Positions 34,715 through 43,798 of a DNA stretch of 64,000 bases are shown here, in pieces. The stretch is taken from assembly GCA_902800925.1 (NCBI GenBank), contig CADCGD010000024.1, positions 1-64,000 of the forward strand, given 5' to 3'. The translations under genes were made by a program, and so were the position numbers. Position 1 is the first letter of the stretch, and each line of letters begins with the position of its first letter. A model generated the notes under the pieces. It searched no databases and was not told the DNA's origin. It was given only the letters and a program-made list of their open reading frames with translations. Source of the stretch: an uncultured Bacteroidales bacterium (GTDB taxonomy: Bacteria; Bacteroidota; Bacteroidia; Bacteroidales; Bacteroidaceae).

Positions 34715-36391
34715 TCAATCTTCTTCTTCCGACGGCCTGATGCCCTCTATCTGCAGCTGTACCTCGCCACGCTTGTAGGTGTTCTCCTCGATAGTATAGA
34801 CGATATCGAACGAACGCTTGGACTTGATGTAACGTGCTGCCGACGATTGTCCAAAGGCAATACCGTTCATAACCACTGCCGACTTGGAATCGACGAGTTC
34901 CAACTTGATATGTTCCTGATGGCGACCTACCACCTTCGATGTACCAAAGTCATAGACGTTGCGCGTGATGAAAAGCGGTTTGCTATTACCTGGTCCATGA
35001 GGTGCCAGACGCTTCAGCTCATTGAGCAGTCGCTTATTAATCTGCTGGAAGTCGAGCTCCATATCGATGTCGAGTGTCTGTTGGGTCTGCTCAGGCAGGA
35101 TGTGGTGACTGACATACTCCTGGAAACGACGACGGAACTCAGGGATGTTTTCCTGGCGCAGGGTGAGTCCTACGGCATAGGTGTGACCACCGAAGTTCTC
35201 CAGCAGGTCGCGACACGACTTGACAGCATCGTAGACGTCGAAGCCTGCCACAGAACGGGCAGAGCCTGACGCCATACCGTCGATGATGGTTAGCACTACG
35301 GTAGGACGGAAATAAAGCTCAGTGAGTCGTGAGGCCACGATGCCTACCACACCTTTCTTCCAGCCTTCGTCATAGAGCACGATGGACTGCTGGTGTTGCT
35401 GACTCTCTAAGCGTTCCACAATCTCGTTGGCCTCGACAGTCATCTGCTTGTCGACATCCTTGCGCTGCTCGTTGTATTCGTTGATACGCGTAGCCATTGT
35501 CAGACTGCGTTGCAGGTCGCGCTCCACGAGCAGGTCTACGGCTTCGCGCCCGTTCATCATACGACCAGAGGCGTTGATGCGTGGCCCAATCTTGAAGACG
35601 ATATCACTCATGGTAAGCTCGCGATTGGTGAGACCGCAAATCTCGATAATCGCCTTCAGACCCGTCGAGGGTGCCTGGTTCAACTGTTTCAGTCCGTGGA
35701 AGGCCAGCGTGCGGTTCTCACCCTCTACAGGCACGAGGTCAGAAGCAATGCTGACGGCACAGAAGTCGAGTAGGGGAATGAGGCGTGAGAACGGGATACC
35801 GTTGTTCTTGGCAAAGGCCTGCATGAACTTAAAGCCTACGCCACATCCGCAGAGATGCTTGAAAGGATAGGTGGAGTCGTCGCGCTTCGGATTGAGAATC
35901 GCTACGGCAGGAGGCATTACCTCGTCGGGCACGTGGTGGTCGCAGATGATGAAGTCGATGCCTTGCTCCTTGGCATACGCTATCTCCTCGACGGCCTTGA
36001 TGCCGCAGTCAAGTACGATAATCAGTTTTACCCCTGTCTCTGCGGCAAAGTCTATTCCTTTCTTACTAACACCATAGCCCTCTTCCTCGCGGTTGGGGAT
36101 ATAGTAGTCAATGTTGGAATAGAACTGCTGCAGGAACTTGTAGACTAGCGCTACGGCTGTACAGCCGTCGACGTCGTAGTCGCCATACACCATGATACGC
36201 TCTTTGCGCCCCATGGCGTCGTTCAGTCTGTCCACTGCCACGTCCATGTCGTTCATCAGGAACGGGTCAATCAGCTCGTTCAGCATAAGGAGTCCGGCCA
36301 TCACGGGACTCATCCCGATCTTCTCGGCCAGCTCGTTAGCTGCTTGCTGTCTGTCTGGTGTCAGTGGTTCGTAATTCCATTTAAATTGCAT
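34715..36391 (-). CDS. recJ: Single-stranded-DNA-specific exonuclease RecJ
   Basis: A 558-residue 5'-3' exonuclease of the DHH superfamily. Metal-binding motifs are VYGDYDVDGCTAVALVY, IVLDCGIKA and CDHHVPDE. The DHHA1 domain reads GMASGSARSVAGFDVYDAV with GGHTYAVGLTL, and the C-terminal OB-like part ends with an acidic tail. Length is slightly below E. coli RecJ (577). It is the first gene of recJ-recQ. A -7 box (TAACTTTG, - strand, 36459-36466) is about 70 bases upstream. Confidence 0.95.
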   Translation of the reverse strand: MQFKWNYEPLTPDRQQAANELAEKIGMSPVMAGLLMLNELIDPFLMNDMDVAVDRLNDAMGRKERIMVYGDYDVDGCTAVALVYKFLQQFYSNIDYYIPNREEEGYGVSKKGIDFAAETGVKLIIVLDCGIKAVEEIAYAKEQGIDFIICDHHVPDEVMPPAVAILNPKRDDSTYPFKHLCGCGVGFKFMQAFAKNNGIPFSRLIPLLDFCAVSIASDLVPVEGENRTLAFHGLKQLNQAPSTGLKAIIEICGLTNRELTMSDIVFKIGPRINASGRMMNGREAVDLLVERDLQRSLTMATRINEYNEQRKDVDKQMTVEANEIVERLESQQHQQSIVLYDEGWKKGVVGIVASRLTELYFRPTVVLTIIDGMASGSARSVAGFDVYDAVKSCRDLLENFGGHTYAVGLTLRQENIPEFRRRFQEYVSHHILPEQTQQTLDIDMELDFQQINKRLLNELKRLAPHGPGNSKPLFITRNVYDFGTSKVVGRHQEHIKLELVDSKSAVVMNGIAFGQSSAARYIKSKRSFDIVYTIEENTYKRGEVQLQIEGIRPSEEED

Positions 36392-36546
36392 TTATATTAT
36401 TATTTATTTTCTTGTCGTAAACAGGGGTATCGTATGCCATAGGTACACAATACGCCTTCAAAGTTACGAAGAAAAAACAAATAAATGGAACGCGCGACTG
36501 TTTTTTTAACAGAAATTGTAATTTTCGATGTTTCGAAATCTCGATG
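36392..36546. other. Spacer between buk and recJ
   Basis: This 155-base gap holds the recJ -7 box (36459-36466) and, at 36522-36546, a TTTCGATG-type spacer repeat running into the buk stop. No gene seen. Confidence 0.5.
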
Positions 36547-37611
36547 CTAACTGTAAATCTTGCTCTCGCGACGGCCTTGCAGTACAGCGAGGGCATTGAG
36601 CGCCAGTGCCTCCATCTCGTCTTCGCCAGGGAAGGTGTAGACGGGTGCCAGGAAACCAATGCGACGACGCAGCTCGCTGACGATATAGTCAGAGTGGGCC
36701 ATGCCGCCAGTCAGCAGGATGGCGTCAATCTTACCGCAGAGCACGGCAGCTTCAGCAGCGATGTTCTTGGCCACATGGTAGAGCATAGCCTCGACGATGA
36801 GTTTGGCGTGCTCGTCACCATCCTTGATGCGTTGCTGAATCTCGCGCATGTTGTTGGTGCCCAGATGGGCGTTGAGTCCTGCCTTGCCAGCAATACGCTT
36901 AAGTAGCTGTTTCTCAGAGTATTTGCCACTAAAACAGAGGCGGATGAGGTCGGCAGCAGGCAACGAGCCAGCACGCTCTGGTGAGAAAGGTCCCTCGCCA
37001 TCCAGCGCGTTGTTGGCATCAATGGCGCGACCGTGTTCGTGGGCAGCCACAGAGATACCTCCTCCCAGATGACAGATAATGAGGTTCAGGTCTTCATACT
37101 CCTTGCCGATGCCTCGCGCATAGCGACGAGCTATGGCGCGCTGGTTTAGGGCGTGCCAGATGCAGATGCGGGGCATGAGGGGCGAACCGCTGATGCGTGC
37201 CAAGGGCGACAGCTCGTCTACGACACCTGGGTCTGCAATAAAGGAGCGACAGCCAATCTCTTTTGCTATCTCGTGAGCGATAAGACAGCCGAGGTTGCAG
37301 GCGTGGTTGTGCATGACGCAACCGTGCAGCGTGTCGTCAATCATTTGTTGGTTAATTTCATAGACACCACCAGCAATGGGCTTCACCAGTCCACCACGTC
37401 CGATGACGGCATCAAACTCCAAAGGAATATCGGCGGCAGCCAGTTCGTCGAGCACCAGTTGCTTGCGGAAATCCTGCTGTTCAGTAATAGCATCGAAGGG
37501 CGCTAACTCTTCGGGTGTATGCGTGATGTTACGCAGCAGGATGGGTTTCTCGTCTTCGTAGACGGCCATCTTCGTACTTGTAGAACCAGGATTGATGACA
37601 AGTATTTTCAT
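36547..37611 (-). CDS. buk: Butyrate kinase
   Basis: A 354-residue ASKHA-fold acyl kinase that converts butyryl (or branched-chain acyl) phosphate plus ADP into the acid plus ATP. Motifs are VINPGSTSTKMAVY at the N-terminus, VIGRGGLVKPI, the conserved DPGVVDELSPLARISG, ICHLGGGISVAAH, and DAILLTGGMAHSD. Length and order match Clostridium Buk. The start codon overlaps the ptb stop by 4 bases. With ptb it gives substrate-level ATP formation; the kinase may also act in the reverse direction to activate branched-chain fatty acids for lipid synthesis. Confidence 0.95.
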   Translation of the reverse strand: MKILVINPGSTSTKMAVYEDEKPILLRNITHTPEELAPFDAITEQQDFRKQLVLDELAAADIPLEFDAVIGRGGLVKPIAGGVYEINQQMIDDTLHGCVMHNHACNLGCLIAHEIAKEIGCRSFIADPGVVDELSPLARISGSPLMPRICIWHALNQRAIARRYARGIGKEYEDLNLIICHLGGGISVAAHEHGRAIDANNALDGEGPFSPERAGSLPAADLIRLCFSGKYSEKQLLKRIAGKAGLNAHLGTNNMREIQQRIKDGDEHAKLIVEAMLYHVAKNIAAEAAVLCGKIDAILLTGGMAHSDYIVSELRRRIGFLAPVYTFPGEDEMEALALNALAVLQGRRESKIYS

Positions 37612-38444
37612 ATGGCAGCAAGGGCTAGTGAATAGTATTTGGAATCAGGACTGTCGGCACGTGAGGGAAGCACGCAACAGCATTGGGTGCCCTGCAGCAC
37701 ACCTGCCGTCTTGGCATAACCGAAGAGCGTCAGCGTCTTGTAGAACACATTGCCCGCCACAATATCTGGGAAGATGAGCGCATCAGCCTGTCCGTCGATG
37801 ACACTCTTGATGCCTTTCTCGTGCAGCGATACGCTGTCTAGCGATGTCTTCAGGTCTAACGGACCATCGATGATGCAGCGCCCAAACTGTCCACGTTGGG
37901 CCTCTGCAATGATTTCGAGGTAGTCGACAGTATAGGGGAAAACCTTGGCGCTGACCTTCTCGGCACAGTGGATGAGCGAGATGCGTGGCTCCTCAATGCC
38001 CAGCGCATGACACACGTAGTTCATATAACGAATCTGCTGGCGACGTTGTGTAGGCGTGGGGACAGGGATGACGGCAGCATCGGTGAAGAACAGCAGTTTC
38101 TCGTATTTGGGGATCTCAGCCATCGCCACATGCGTCAGCACATGCCCCTTACGGAGGATACCGTTCTCCTTGTCGAGGATGGCACGCAGCAGCACGTCGG
38201 TATTAATGAGTCCTTTCATCAGGATGTCGGCCTCACCGCTCTTACAGAGTGCTACGGCACGTCGGGCACACTCGTCCTTGTCGTCGCCATCCACATAGAT
38301 GGGTTCGATGAATCCCATCTCCTTGCCTTTCTCTACTGCATAGCGCGTGCTGGCATCATTGGCACAGACTACGGCCACACGTTTGCGGTCTCCCCGCTCT
38401 TGCAGGAAGACAATCATGTCGTTAAGGGTTCTTATTGGTTTCAT
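37608..38444 (-). CDS. ptb: Phosphate butyryltransferase
   Basis: A 278-residue acyltransferase that exchanges CoA for phosphate on butyryl-CoA. The start is the ATG at 38444 (MKPIRTLNDMIVFLQE); the longer frame to 38486 is translated repeat sequence. Family motifs are VAVVCANDASTRYAVEKG, LMKGLINTDVLLRAIL, FFTDAAVIPVPT and the C-terminal GQADALIFPDIVAGNVFYKTLTLFG. It forms an overlapping operon with buk. Confidence 0.93.
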   Translation of the reverse strand: MKPIRTLNDMIVFLQERGDRKRVAVVCANDASTRYAVEKGKEMGFIEPIYVDGDDKDECARRAVALCKSGEADILMKGLINTDVLLRAILDKENGILRKGHVLTHVAMAEIPKYEKLLFFTDAAVIPVPTPTQRRQQIRYMNYVCHALGIEEPRISLIHCAEKVSAKVFPYTVDYLEIIAEAQRGQFGRCIIDGPLDLKTSLDSVSLHEKGIKSVIDGQADALIFPDIVAGNVFYKTLTLFGYAKTAGVLQGTQCCCVLPSRADSPDSKYYSLALAAI

Positions 38445-38462
38445 AGTTATTAGGGGGTTAAC

Positions 38463-38514
38463 GTCGACGGGTGAACCGTCGACCACTATCTACGTTCAGG
38501 GAACCGTCGACCAC
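38463..38514. repeat. GAACCGTCGACCAC direct repeats with hairpin
   Basis: GAACCGTCGACCAC occurs at 38473-38486 and again at 38501-38514. In addition GTCGACGG (38463-38470) pairs perfectly with CCGTCGAC (38476-38483). It fills the whole gap between ptb and fcl, so it may control or end transcription between the two units. Confidence 0.6.
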
Positions 38515-38516
38515 GA

Positions 38517-39458
38517 TTAGCGCTCAGCGCGCATCGGGTTGTTCAGGAAGTCCTCGTAGGCCAGTCGGATACCGTCCTCCAGCTCGGTCTTGTAGGTCCA
38601 TCCCAGCTTGGCGGCCTTGCTGACGTCGAGCAACTTGCGAGGTGTGCCGTTAGGACGTGTGGTGTCCCATTCGATGCGTCCTGTGTAGCCAACTACTTTT
38701 GCAACCAACTCTGTCAGCGCCTTGATAGTCAGCTCCTTACCAGTACCAGCATTCACCGTTTCATTGCCAGAGTAGTTGTTCATCAGGAACACGCAGAGGT
38801 TGGCGAGATCGTCGACATAGAGGAACTCACGGAGTGGCGAGCCATCGCCCCAGCAGGTGACCCTTTCCAGTCCTGCCTCTTTCGCCTCGTGGAAACGACG
38901 GATGAGGGCTGGCAGCACGTGACTGTGCTCAGGATGATAGTTGTCGTTGGGACCATAGAGGTTGGTGGGCATCACGGAGATGTAATCAGTGCCATACTGG
39001 CGGTTCAGGAACTCGCAGTATTTCAGTCCGCTGATCTTGGCTAACGCATACGCCTCGTTGGTCTTCTCCAACTCGCTCGTCAGCAAGCAACTCTCAGGCA
39101 TAGGCTGTGGTGCCATACGAGGATAGATACAGCTGGAGCCTAGGAATTCCAACTTCTTACAGCCGTTCTTCCACGCCGCATGGATGACGTTCATCTCCAG
39201 AATCATGTTGTCGTACATGAAGTCAGCCAAAGCGCTCTGGTTGGCAATGATGCCACCAACCTTAGCTGCTGCGAGGAACACATATTCGGGCTTCTCTTCG
39301 GCAAAGAACTTTTCAACAGCCTCCTGACGGGTGAGGTCGAGTTCCTTATGCGTGCGCGTAATAATATTGGTATATCCCTGGCGTTGAAGCTCGCGCACGA
39401 TAGCGCTACCTACCATGCCACGATGCCCAGCAACGTATATCTTACTGTTTTTCTCCAT
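38517..39458 (-). CDS. fcl: GDP-L-fucose synthase
   Basis: A 313-residue short-chain dehydrogenase that epimerises and reduces GDP-4-keto-6-deoxymannose to GDP-L-fucose with NADPH. Motifs are [16 protein letters not shown] (Rossmann), [19 protein letters not shown] and the catalytic Tyr-x3-Lys in [43 protein letters not shown] is family-diagnostic. It overlaps gmd by one base and is the last gene of manC-gmd-fcl, which feeds fucosylation of surface glycans and glycoproteins. Confidence 0.96.
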   Translation of the reverse strand: MEKNSKIYVAGHRGMVGSAIVRELQRQGYTNIITRTHKELDLTRQEAVEKFFAEEKPEYVFLAAAKVGGIIANQSALADFMYDNMILEMNVIHAAWKNGCKKLEFLGSSCIYPRMAPQPMPESCLLTSELEKTNEAYALAKISGLKYCEFLNRQYGTDYISVMPTNLYGPNDNYHPEHSHVLPALIRRFHEAKEAGLERVTCWGDGSPLREFLYVDDLANLCVFLMNNYSGNETVNAGTGKELTIKALTELVAKVVGYTGRIEWDTTRPNGTPRKLLDVSKAAKLGWTYKTELEDGIRLAYEDFLNNPMRAER

Positions 39459-40555
39459 TACTTTACAATACCTTTCTCCAAGTATTCTGCCAGATTGGTG
39501 CGCACCTTCTCTGCGGCACCGTCAGAGGCAACCTTGGCCATATCAGCGTCTACCATGATGTTGACGAGTTCCTCAAAGCTGGTCTTGTTAGGATTCCAGC
39601 CGAGCTTAGCCTTCGCCTTGGTGGGGTCACCCCACAGGTTGACGACATCGGTAGGACGATAGAAGTCAGGCGAAACCTCAATGAGCACCTTGCCCGTAGC
39701 CTTGTCGATACCCTTCTCGTCGGCTCCCTCGCCTTGGAACTCCAGCTCGATGCCTACGCGCTTGAAGGCGTAGTAGCAGAACTCGCGGACAGAGTGTTGG
39801 ACACCAGTAGCGATGACAAAGTCGTCGGCCTTAGGCTGTTGCAGGATGAGCCACATACACTCCACGTAGTCCTTGGCATAACCCCAGTCGCGCAATGACG
39901 AGAGGTTACCCAGGTAAAGCTTGTCCTGCTTGCCTTGCTTGATGCGTGCTGCAGCCAGCGTAATCTTACGCGTTACGAAGGTCTCACCGCGGCGCTCGCT
40001 TTCATGATTGAACAGGATACCTGAGCAGCAATACATGTTGTAGGCCTCACGATACTCCTTGACAATCCAGAAACCATACTGCTTAGCAACAGCATAGGGC
40101 GAGTAGGGGTGGAATGGTGTGTTCTCGTTCTGTGGCACTTCCTCTACCTTACCATACAGCTCAGAGGTCGATGCCTGATAGATGCGACAGGTCTCTGTCA
40201 TTCCCAGCTGACGAACAGCCTCTAGGATGCGCAATACACCCACAGCGTCTACGTCAGCGGTAAACTCAGGAGAGTCGAAGCTGACCTGTACGTGACTCTG
40301 TGCGGCGAGGTTGTAAATCTCTGTGGGACGCACCTTACCGACAACGCCCAGTATGGACATTGAGTCGCCCAGATCGGCATAGTGCAGGTGGAAGTGAGGC
40401 TTACCTTCGAGATGGGCAATGCGCTCACGGAAGTCTACCGATGAGCGACGAATGGTGCCATGTACCTCGTAGCCTTTCTCTAACAGGAATTCAGCCAGAT
40501 ACGAACCGTCCTGGCCTGTAATACCTGTGATCAGCGCAATATTTTTATTTGCCAT
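39458..40555 (-). CDS. gmd: GDP-mannose 4,6-dehydratase
   Basis: A 365-residue enzyme that converts GDP-D-mannose to GDP-4-keto-6-deoxy-D-mannose. Motifs are [42 protein letters not shown], the catalytic region [18 protein letters not shown] with Tyr-x3-Lys in [13 protein letters not shown], and [32 protein letters not shown] completes the nucleotide-sugar site. Length is typical. It lies 21 bases after manC. Confidence 0.97.
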   Translation of the reverse strand: MANKNIALITGITGQDGSYLAEFLLEKGYEVHGTIRRSSVDFRERIAHLEGKPHFHLHYADLGDSMSILGVVGKVRPTEIYNLAAQSHVQVSFDSPEFTADVDAVGVLRILEAVRQLGMTETCRIYQASTSELYGKVEEVPQNENTPFHPYSPYAVAKQYGFWIVKEYREAYNMYCCSGILFNHESERRGETFVTRKITLAAARIKQGKQDKLYLGNLSSLRDWGYAKDYVECMWLILQQPKADDFVIATGVQHSVREFCYYAFKRVGIELEFQGEGADEKGIDKATGKVLIEVSPDFYRPTDVVNLWGDPTKAKAKLGWNPNKTSFEELVNIMVDADMAKVASDGAAEKVRTNLAEYLEKGIVK

Positions 40556-40576
40556 AAATTCGTTTAATTCGTGTTT

Positions 40577-41647
40577 TTATTTGTCTTGTCCGCTGAACTG
40601 CTTGATGCGCTGTTCCTCGGAGAGCTTGCAGATGAGCAGGGTATCGTTGTTCTCGGCGACGATATATCCATCGAGTCCCTGGATGACAACTTTCTTTTCC
40701 TGCGTGGTGTGTACGATACAGTTGTTGGTTTCAAAGAGCGAGATGTCCTGTCCAATGCAGGCGTTGCCGTAGAGGTCTTTCTTCGACTGCTGTTGCAGCG
40801 AACCCCATGTGCCCAGGTCGCTCCATCCGAAGTCGGCAGGACATACGAAGATCTCCTCAGCTTTCTCCATGATGGCATAGTCTACGCTGATGTTCTCACA
40901 CTCTGGGAACAACTGGTCTATCTTCTCCTGCTCCTCAGGAGTGCCGTAGACGGGCAACAGTCCCTCGAAAATCTTCGACATTGCGGGCTGGTAGATACGG
41001 AACGCATTGACGATGGTGTTCACGTTCCAGATGAAGATACCTGCATTCCAGAAGTAGTTGTTCTTCTGGATATAGCGTATGGCAGTCTCCAAGTCTGGCT
41101 TCTCGCGGAACGAGTCTACACGGAAGATGCCTTTGTTGCGCAGGGAGTTGGCTGAGAGGTTGGCCTCGATGTATCCGTAGCCTGTCTCAGGACGTGAAGG
41201 TTTCATACCCAGCGTGACGATGGCGTCGCTGTCGCTGGTGAACTTCATGCAAGCCGTGATGATACGACGGAATTCCTCGATATTCATGACCACATGGTCG
41301 CTGGGTGACACCACGATGTTGGCCTTGGGGTCACGCGACTTGATGCGCCACGATACGTAAGCGATGCAGGGGGCTGTATTGCGACGACAGGGCTCGCAGA
41401 GAATATGGTCCTTGGGCATGTCGGGCAACTGTTCAGCAACGGTAGCTGCATAGTTCTTGTTGGTGACTACCCATACATTCTCCGCATCTACGATGCCTGC
41501 GAAACGCTCTACGGTGAGCTGCAGCAGTGACTTGCCGATGCCCATGACATCAATGAACTGTTTGGGCTTCTCAGCCGTACTCATAGGCCAGAAACGGCTT
41601 CCTACGCCGCCAGCCATAATGACCAAGTGATTGTTGATTTTTGCCAT
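40577..41647 (-). CDS. manC: Mannose-1-phosphate guanylyltransferase
   Basis: A 356-residue nucleotidyltransferase that makes GDP-mannose from mannose-1-phosphate and GTP, the first step of the pathway continued by gmd and fcl. The signature is VIMAGGVGSRFWPMSTAEKPKQF at the N-terminus, with VVSPSDHVV, GYIEAN and FVCPADFGWSDLGTW. The short form without the C-terminal isomerase (cupin) domain is present, so phosphomannose isomerase must be separate. A -7 box (TATCTTTG on the - strand, 41677-41684) is 30 bases upstream. Confidence 0.95.
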   Translation of the reverse strand: MAKINNHLVIMAGGVGSRFWPMSTAEKPKQFIDVMGIGKSLLQLTVERFAGIVDAENVWVVTNKNYAATVAEQLPDMPKDHILCEPCRRNTAPCIAYVSWRIKSRDPKANIVVSPSDHVVMNIEEFRRIITACMKFTSDSDAIVTLGMKPSRPETGYGYIEANLSANSLRNKGIFRVDSFREKPDLETAIRYIQKNNYFWNAGIFIWNVNTIVNAFRIYQPAMSKIFEGLLPVYGTPEEQEKIDQLFPECENISVDYAIMEKAEEIFVCPADFGWSDLGTWGSLQQQSKKDLYGNACIGQDISLFETNNCIVHTTQEKKVVIQGLDGYIVAENNDTLLICKLSEEQRIKQFSGQDK

Positions 41648-41704
41648 AATGTTAGTTGCTAAGCTTTTTTATGCTGCAAAGATATAGAATAATTTTATAA
41701 TAAA

Positions 41705-42337
41705 CTAATTTTCTGCCGTCTTTTTCTTCATCAATTGTTTGACGGCAAACCACACAATCGCAATGAGCACCAATGCGACGATGGCAATCTTGATGTATTC
41801 GGCATACTCCTCAATCTTGTCGTTGAGTTGTTCCTCAGGGACGATGGTATGCAGATACCAACCCAGTCCGGCGAGTATGGCGTGCCAGCAACCTGCACCT
41901 ATCGTGGTGTAGAGCAGGAACTTGCCATAGTGCATACGAGCCAGTCCGGCAGGTATCGAGATGAGGTGACGGATGCCAGGAATGAGTCGTCCTGTCAGGG
42001 TGGCCACGATGCCGTGGTCGTCGAAGTAACGCTCTGACTTCTCCACCTTCTCCTGGTTCAGCAGGCACATCTTGCCCCACTTGCTGTTGGCAAACTTATA
42101 GATAACAGGTCGCCCAACATAAAGGGCTACAAAGTAGTTGATAGACGCTCCGAGGTCTGCTCCGATGGTGGCAAAGAGAATGACCAGCCACACATCGAGT
42201 TGTCCGCTGGCAGCGTGGTAGGCGGCAGGGGTGACGACAAACTCAGAAGGCACAGGTACTACGGTGCTCTCCAACAGCATCAGAAACAGAATGGTGCCGT
42301 AGTTCAGATTACCTAAAAGTGTTGTTATAAAATTCAT
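41705..42337 (-). CDS. DedA-family membrane protein
   Basis: A 210-residue inner-membrane protein of the DedA/VTT family, involved in lipid (undecaprenyl phosphate or phosphatidylethanolamine) flipping and proton-dependent homeostasis. The core reads LESTVVPVPSEFVVTPAAYHAA, then FATIGADLGASINYFVALYVGRPV and the conserved arginine segment LTGRLIPGIRHLISIPAGLARM. Two re-entrant hydrophobic hairpins and a C-terminal helix are visible. The lysine-rich tail ends MKKKTAEN. It follows the TPR gene across a TTTCGATG-type repeat (42338-42367). Confidence 0.9.
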   Translation of the reverse strand: MNFITTLLGNLNYGTILFLMLLESTVVPVPSEFVVTPAAYHAASGQLDVWLVILFATIGADLGASINYFVALYVGRPVIYKFANSKWGKMCLLNQEKVEKSERYFDDHGIVATLTGRLIPGIRHLISIPAGLARMHYGKFLLYTTIGAGCWHAILAGLGWYLHTIVPEEQLNDKIEEYAEYIKIAIVALVLIAIVWFAVKQLMKKKTAEN

Positions 42338-42367
42338 ATTTTTCGATTTTTCGATATTTCGATGCTT
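42338..42367. repeat. TTTCGATATTTCGATGC spacer repeat
   Basis: This member of the TTTCGATG family fills most of the 33-base gap between the TPR gene and dedA. Confidence 0.6.
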
Positions 42368-42370
42368 AGA

Positions 42371-43798
42371 CTATTTGTTGAGCCGTTGCTCCATATATTT
42401 GACATATTCATTGGGCTCCATGCCTTCAGGAAAGAGGAAACCCAGTACGAGGTGGGCCTCGCGTGGATTGATCTTGACGCTTTTGCGCAGATACTCCAAA
42501 AACTCATCGTTCTTTCCCAAGTCATGACAGCACAGCGCCATGTAGGCATGCCCTTTGTTGAAGTCGGGGGCATAAGCGTTGACCACCTCAAAGAATTTCT
42601 TGAACATCTCGTAGCTGCTGTTGACATAACGGTTGTCGTAGAGCGACACGATGATGCGCAGCAGTACTGACGGCGAGTTGTCCGACTGTCGGATGGCATC
42701 CTTGAAGGTCTCTTCGGCTTCTTCAAGCATTCCGTTTTCCAAAAGGATATGTCCACGAATCACCATCAGGTCGGTGGTATCGCCAGGCAACTCCATTGCA
42801 GCATCAATCATCTCCAGCGCTTTGGAGGGCTGTTTCATGCTGCTGTAGCAGAAGGCCAGTTCCAAATATATCTGTGGCAATACCTCTGATTCTTCATCTG
42901 CCACGCTGAGTGCGTGTTCCAGATAGCTGACGGCTTCCTCGTGGCGCCCCAGATTGACCAGACAGACACCTTCGTCAAGCAGGATGACATCATCGTCGGG
43001 CATGAGATTCTCCAGTCGACGGAAGTATTCCAGCGCCTCCTCATAGTTCCCCAAGCGGAACAGACCGTTGGCCTTGCTGGACAGTCCGTCAGGGTCGTTG
43101 GGATTGATGGCGATGGCATATTCTGAACTGGTGATGGCATTGCTGTAGTCCTCGTCCATAAACTGAGCCGTAGCCAATGCGTTCCAGTAATGGCTGGAGT
43201 AGGGGTCACGGTCGATGAGTTCATTGAAGAGTTTTTCAGAGTCTTTGTATTTTCCTAACCCCATGAGGGTACGTGCCATGAGTTCCTTGAAGTCACTACT
43301 GTCGTCACCTTTCGAGCGCATCATCCACTGGTAGGCTTTGTCGTTAACGCCATAGTCGACGTAGAGGTTGGCGCAGTCCTTGATGAAGTCTTCCCACTCG
43401 TCTTCGTTGACGCTCTTGGCATAGCGACGCAGGTAGAGGTCTGCCTGCTCGATATGTCCCTCGGCAATCAAGATTTCCGCTGTCAGGTAGTGGTAGTCAG
43501 GATCATCCTTGTCACCAATGGCTTCAGCATAGTGGTGTGCCAGTTCGTTGTCGCCCATCATCAGCGCCTCGCGTGCTTTGAAGACGTTGGGCAGTGTGGC
43601 GTCAGGGTATAAGTCCAGGGCACGTTCTATAGCCTCGGCGGCCTTGTCACCCTCGCCGTGGTAGTTGTAGTAGTCGGCCAGGTCGACAAGGTCGTCGGCA
43701 TCCATAAAGGGTCGCTCTCCTGCCTGGAGTGCTGTCTCGTAGCTCTCGAGCAACTCTTTGAAATCTTCTGAATTGAAATATTCTTCGTTATATTGCAT
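42371..43798 (-). CDS. Tetratricopeptide-repeat protein
   Basis: A 475-residue protein made of about 11-12 TPR-like helical pairs, for example AAEAIERALDLYPDATLPNVFKAREAL, SSHYWNALATAQFMDEDYSNAITSSEYAIAINPNDPDGLSSKANGLFRLGNYEEALEYFRRL and VSYLEHALSVADEESEVLPQIYLELAFCYSS. It is strongly acidic with no signal peptide, so a cytoplasmic scaffold is likely. It starts on the base after the glnS stop, so it is co-transcribed with glnS. No specific function can be given. Confidence 0.85.
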   Translation of the reverse strand: MQYNEEYFNSEDFKELLESYETALQAGERPFMDADDLVDLADYYNYHGEGDKAAEAIERALDLYPDATLPNVFKAREALMMGDNELAHHYAEAIGDKDDPDYHYLTAEILIAEGHIEQADLYLRRYAKSVNEDEWEDFIKDCANLYVDYGVNDKAYQWMMRSKGDDSSDFKELMARTLMGLGKYKDSEKLFNELIDRDPYSSHYWNALATAQFMDEDYSNAITSSEYAIAINPNDPDGLSSKANGLFRLGNYEEALEYFRRLENLMPDDDVILLDEGVCLVNLGRHEEAVSYLEHALSVADEESEVLPQIYLELAFCYSSMKQPSKALEMIDAAMELPGDTTDLMVIRGHILLENGMLEEAEETFKDAIRQSDNSPSVLLRIIVSLYDNRYVNSSYEMFKKFFEVVNAYAPDFNKGHAYMALCCHDLGKNDEFLEYLRKSVKINPREAHLVLGFLFPEGMEPNEYVKYMEQRLNK

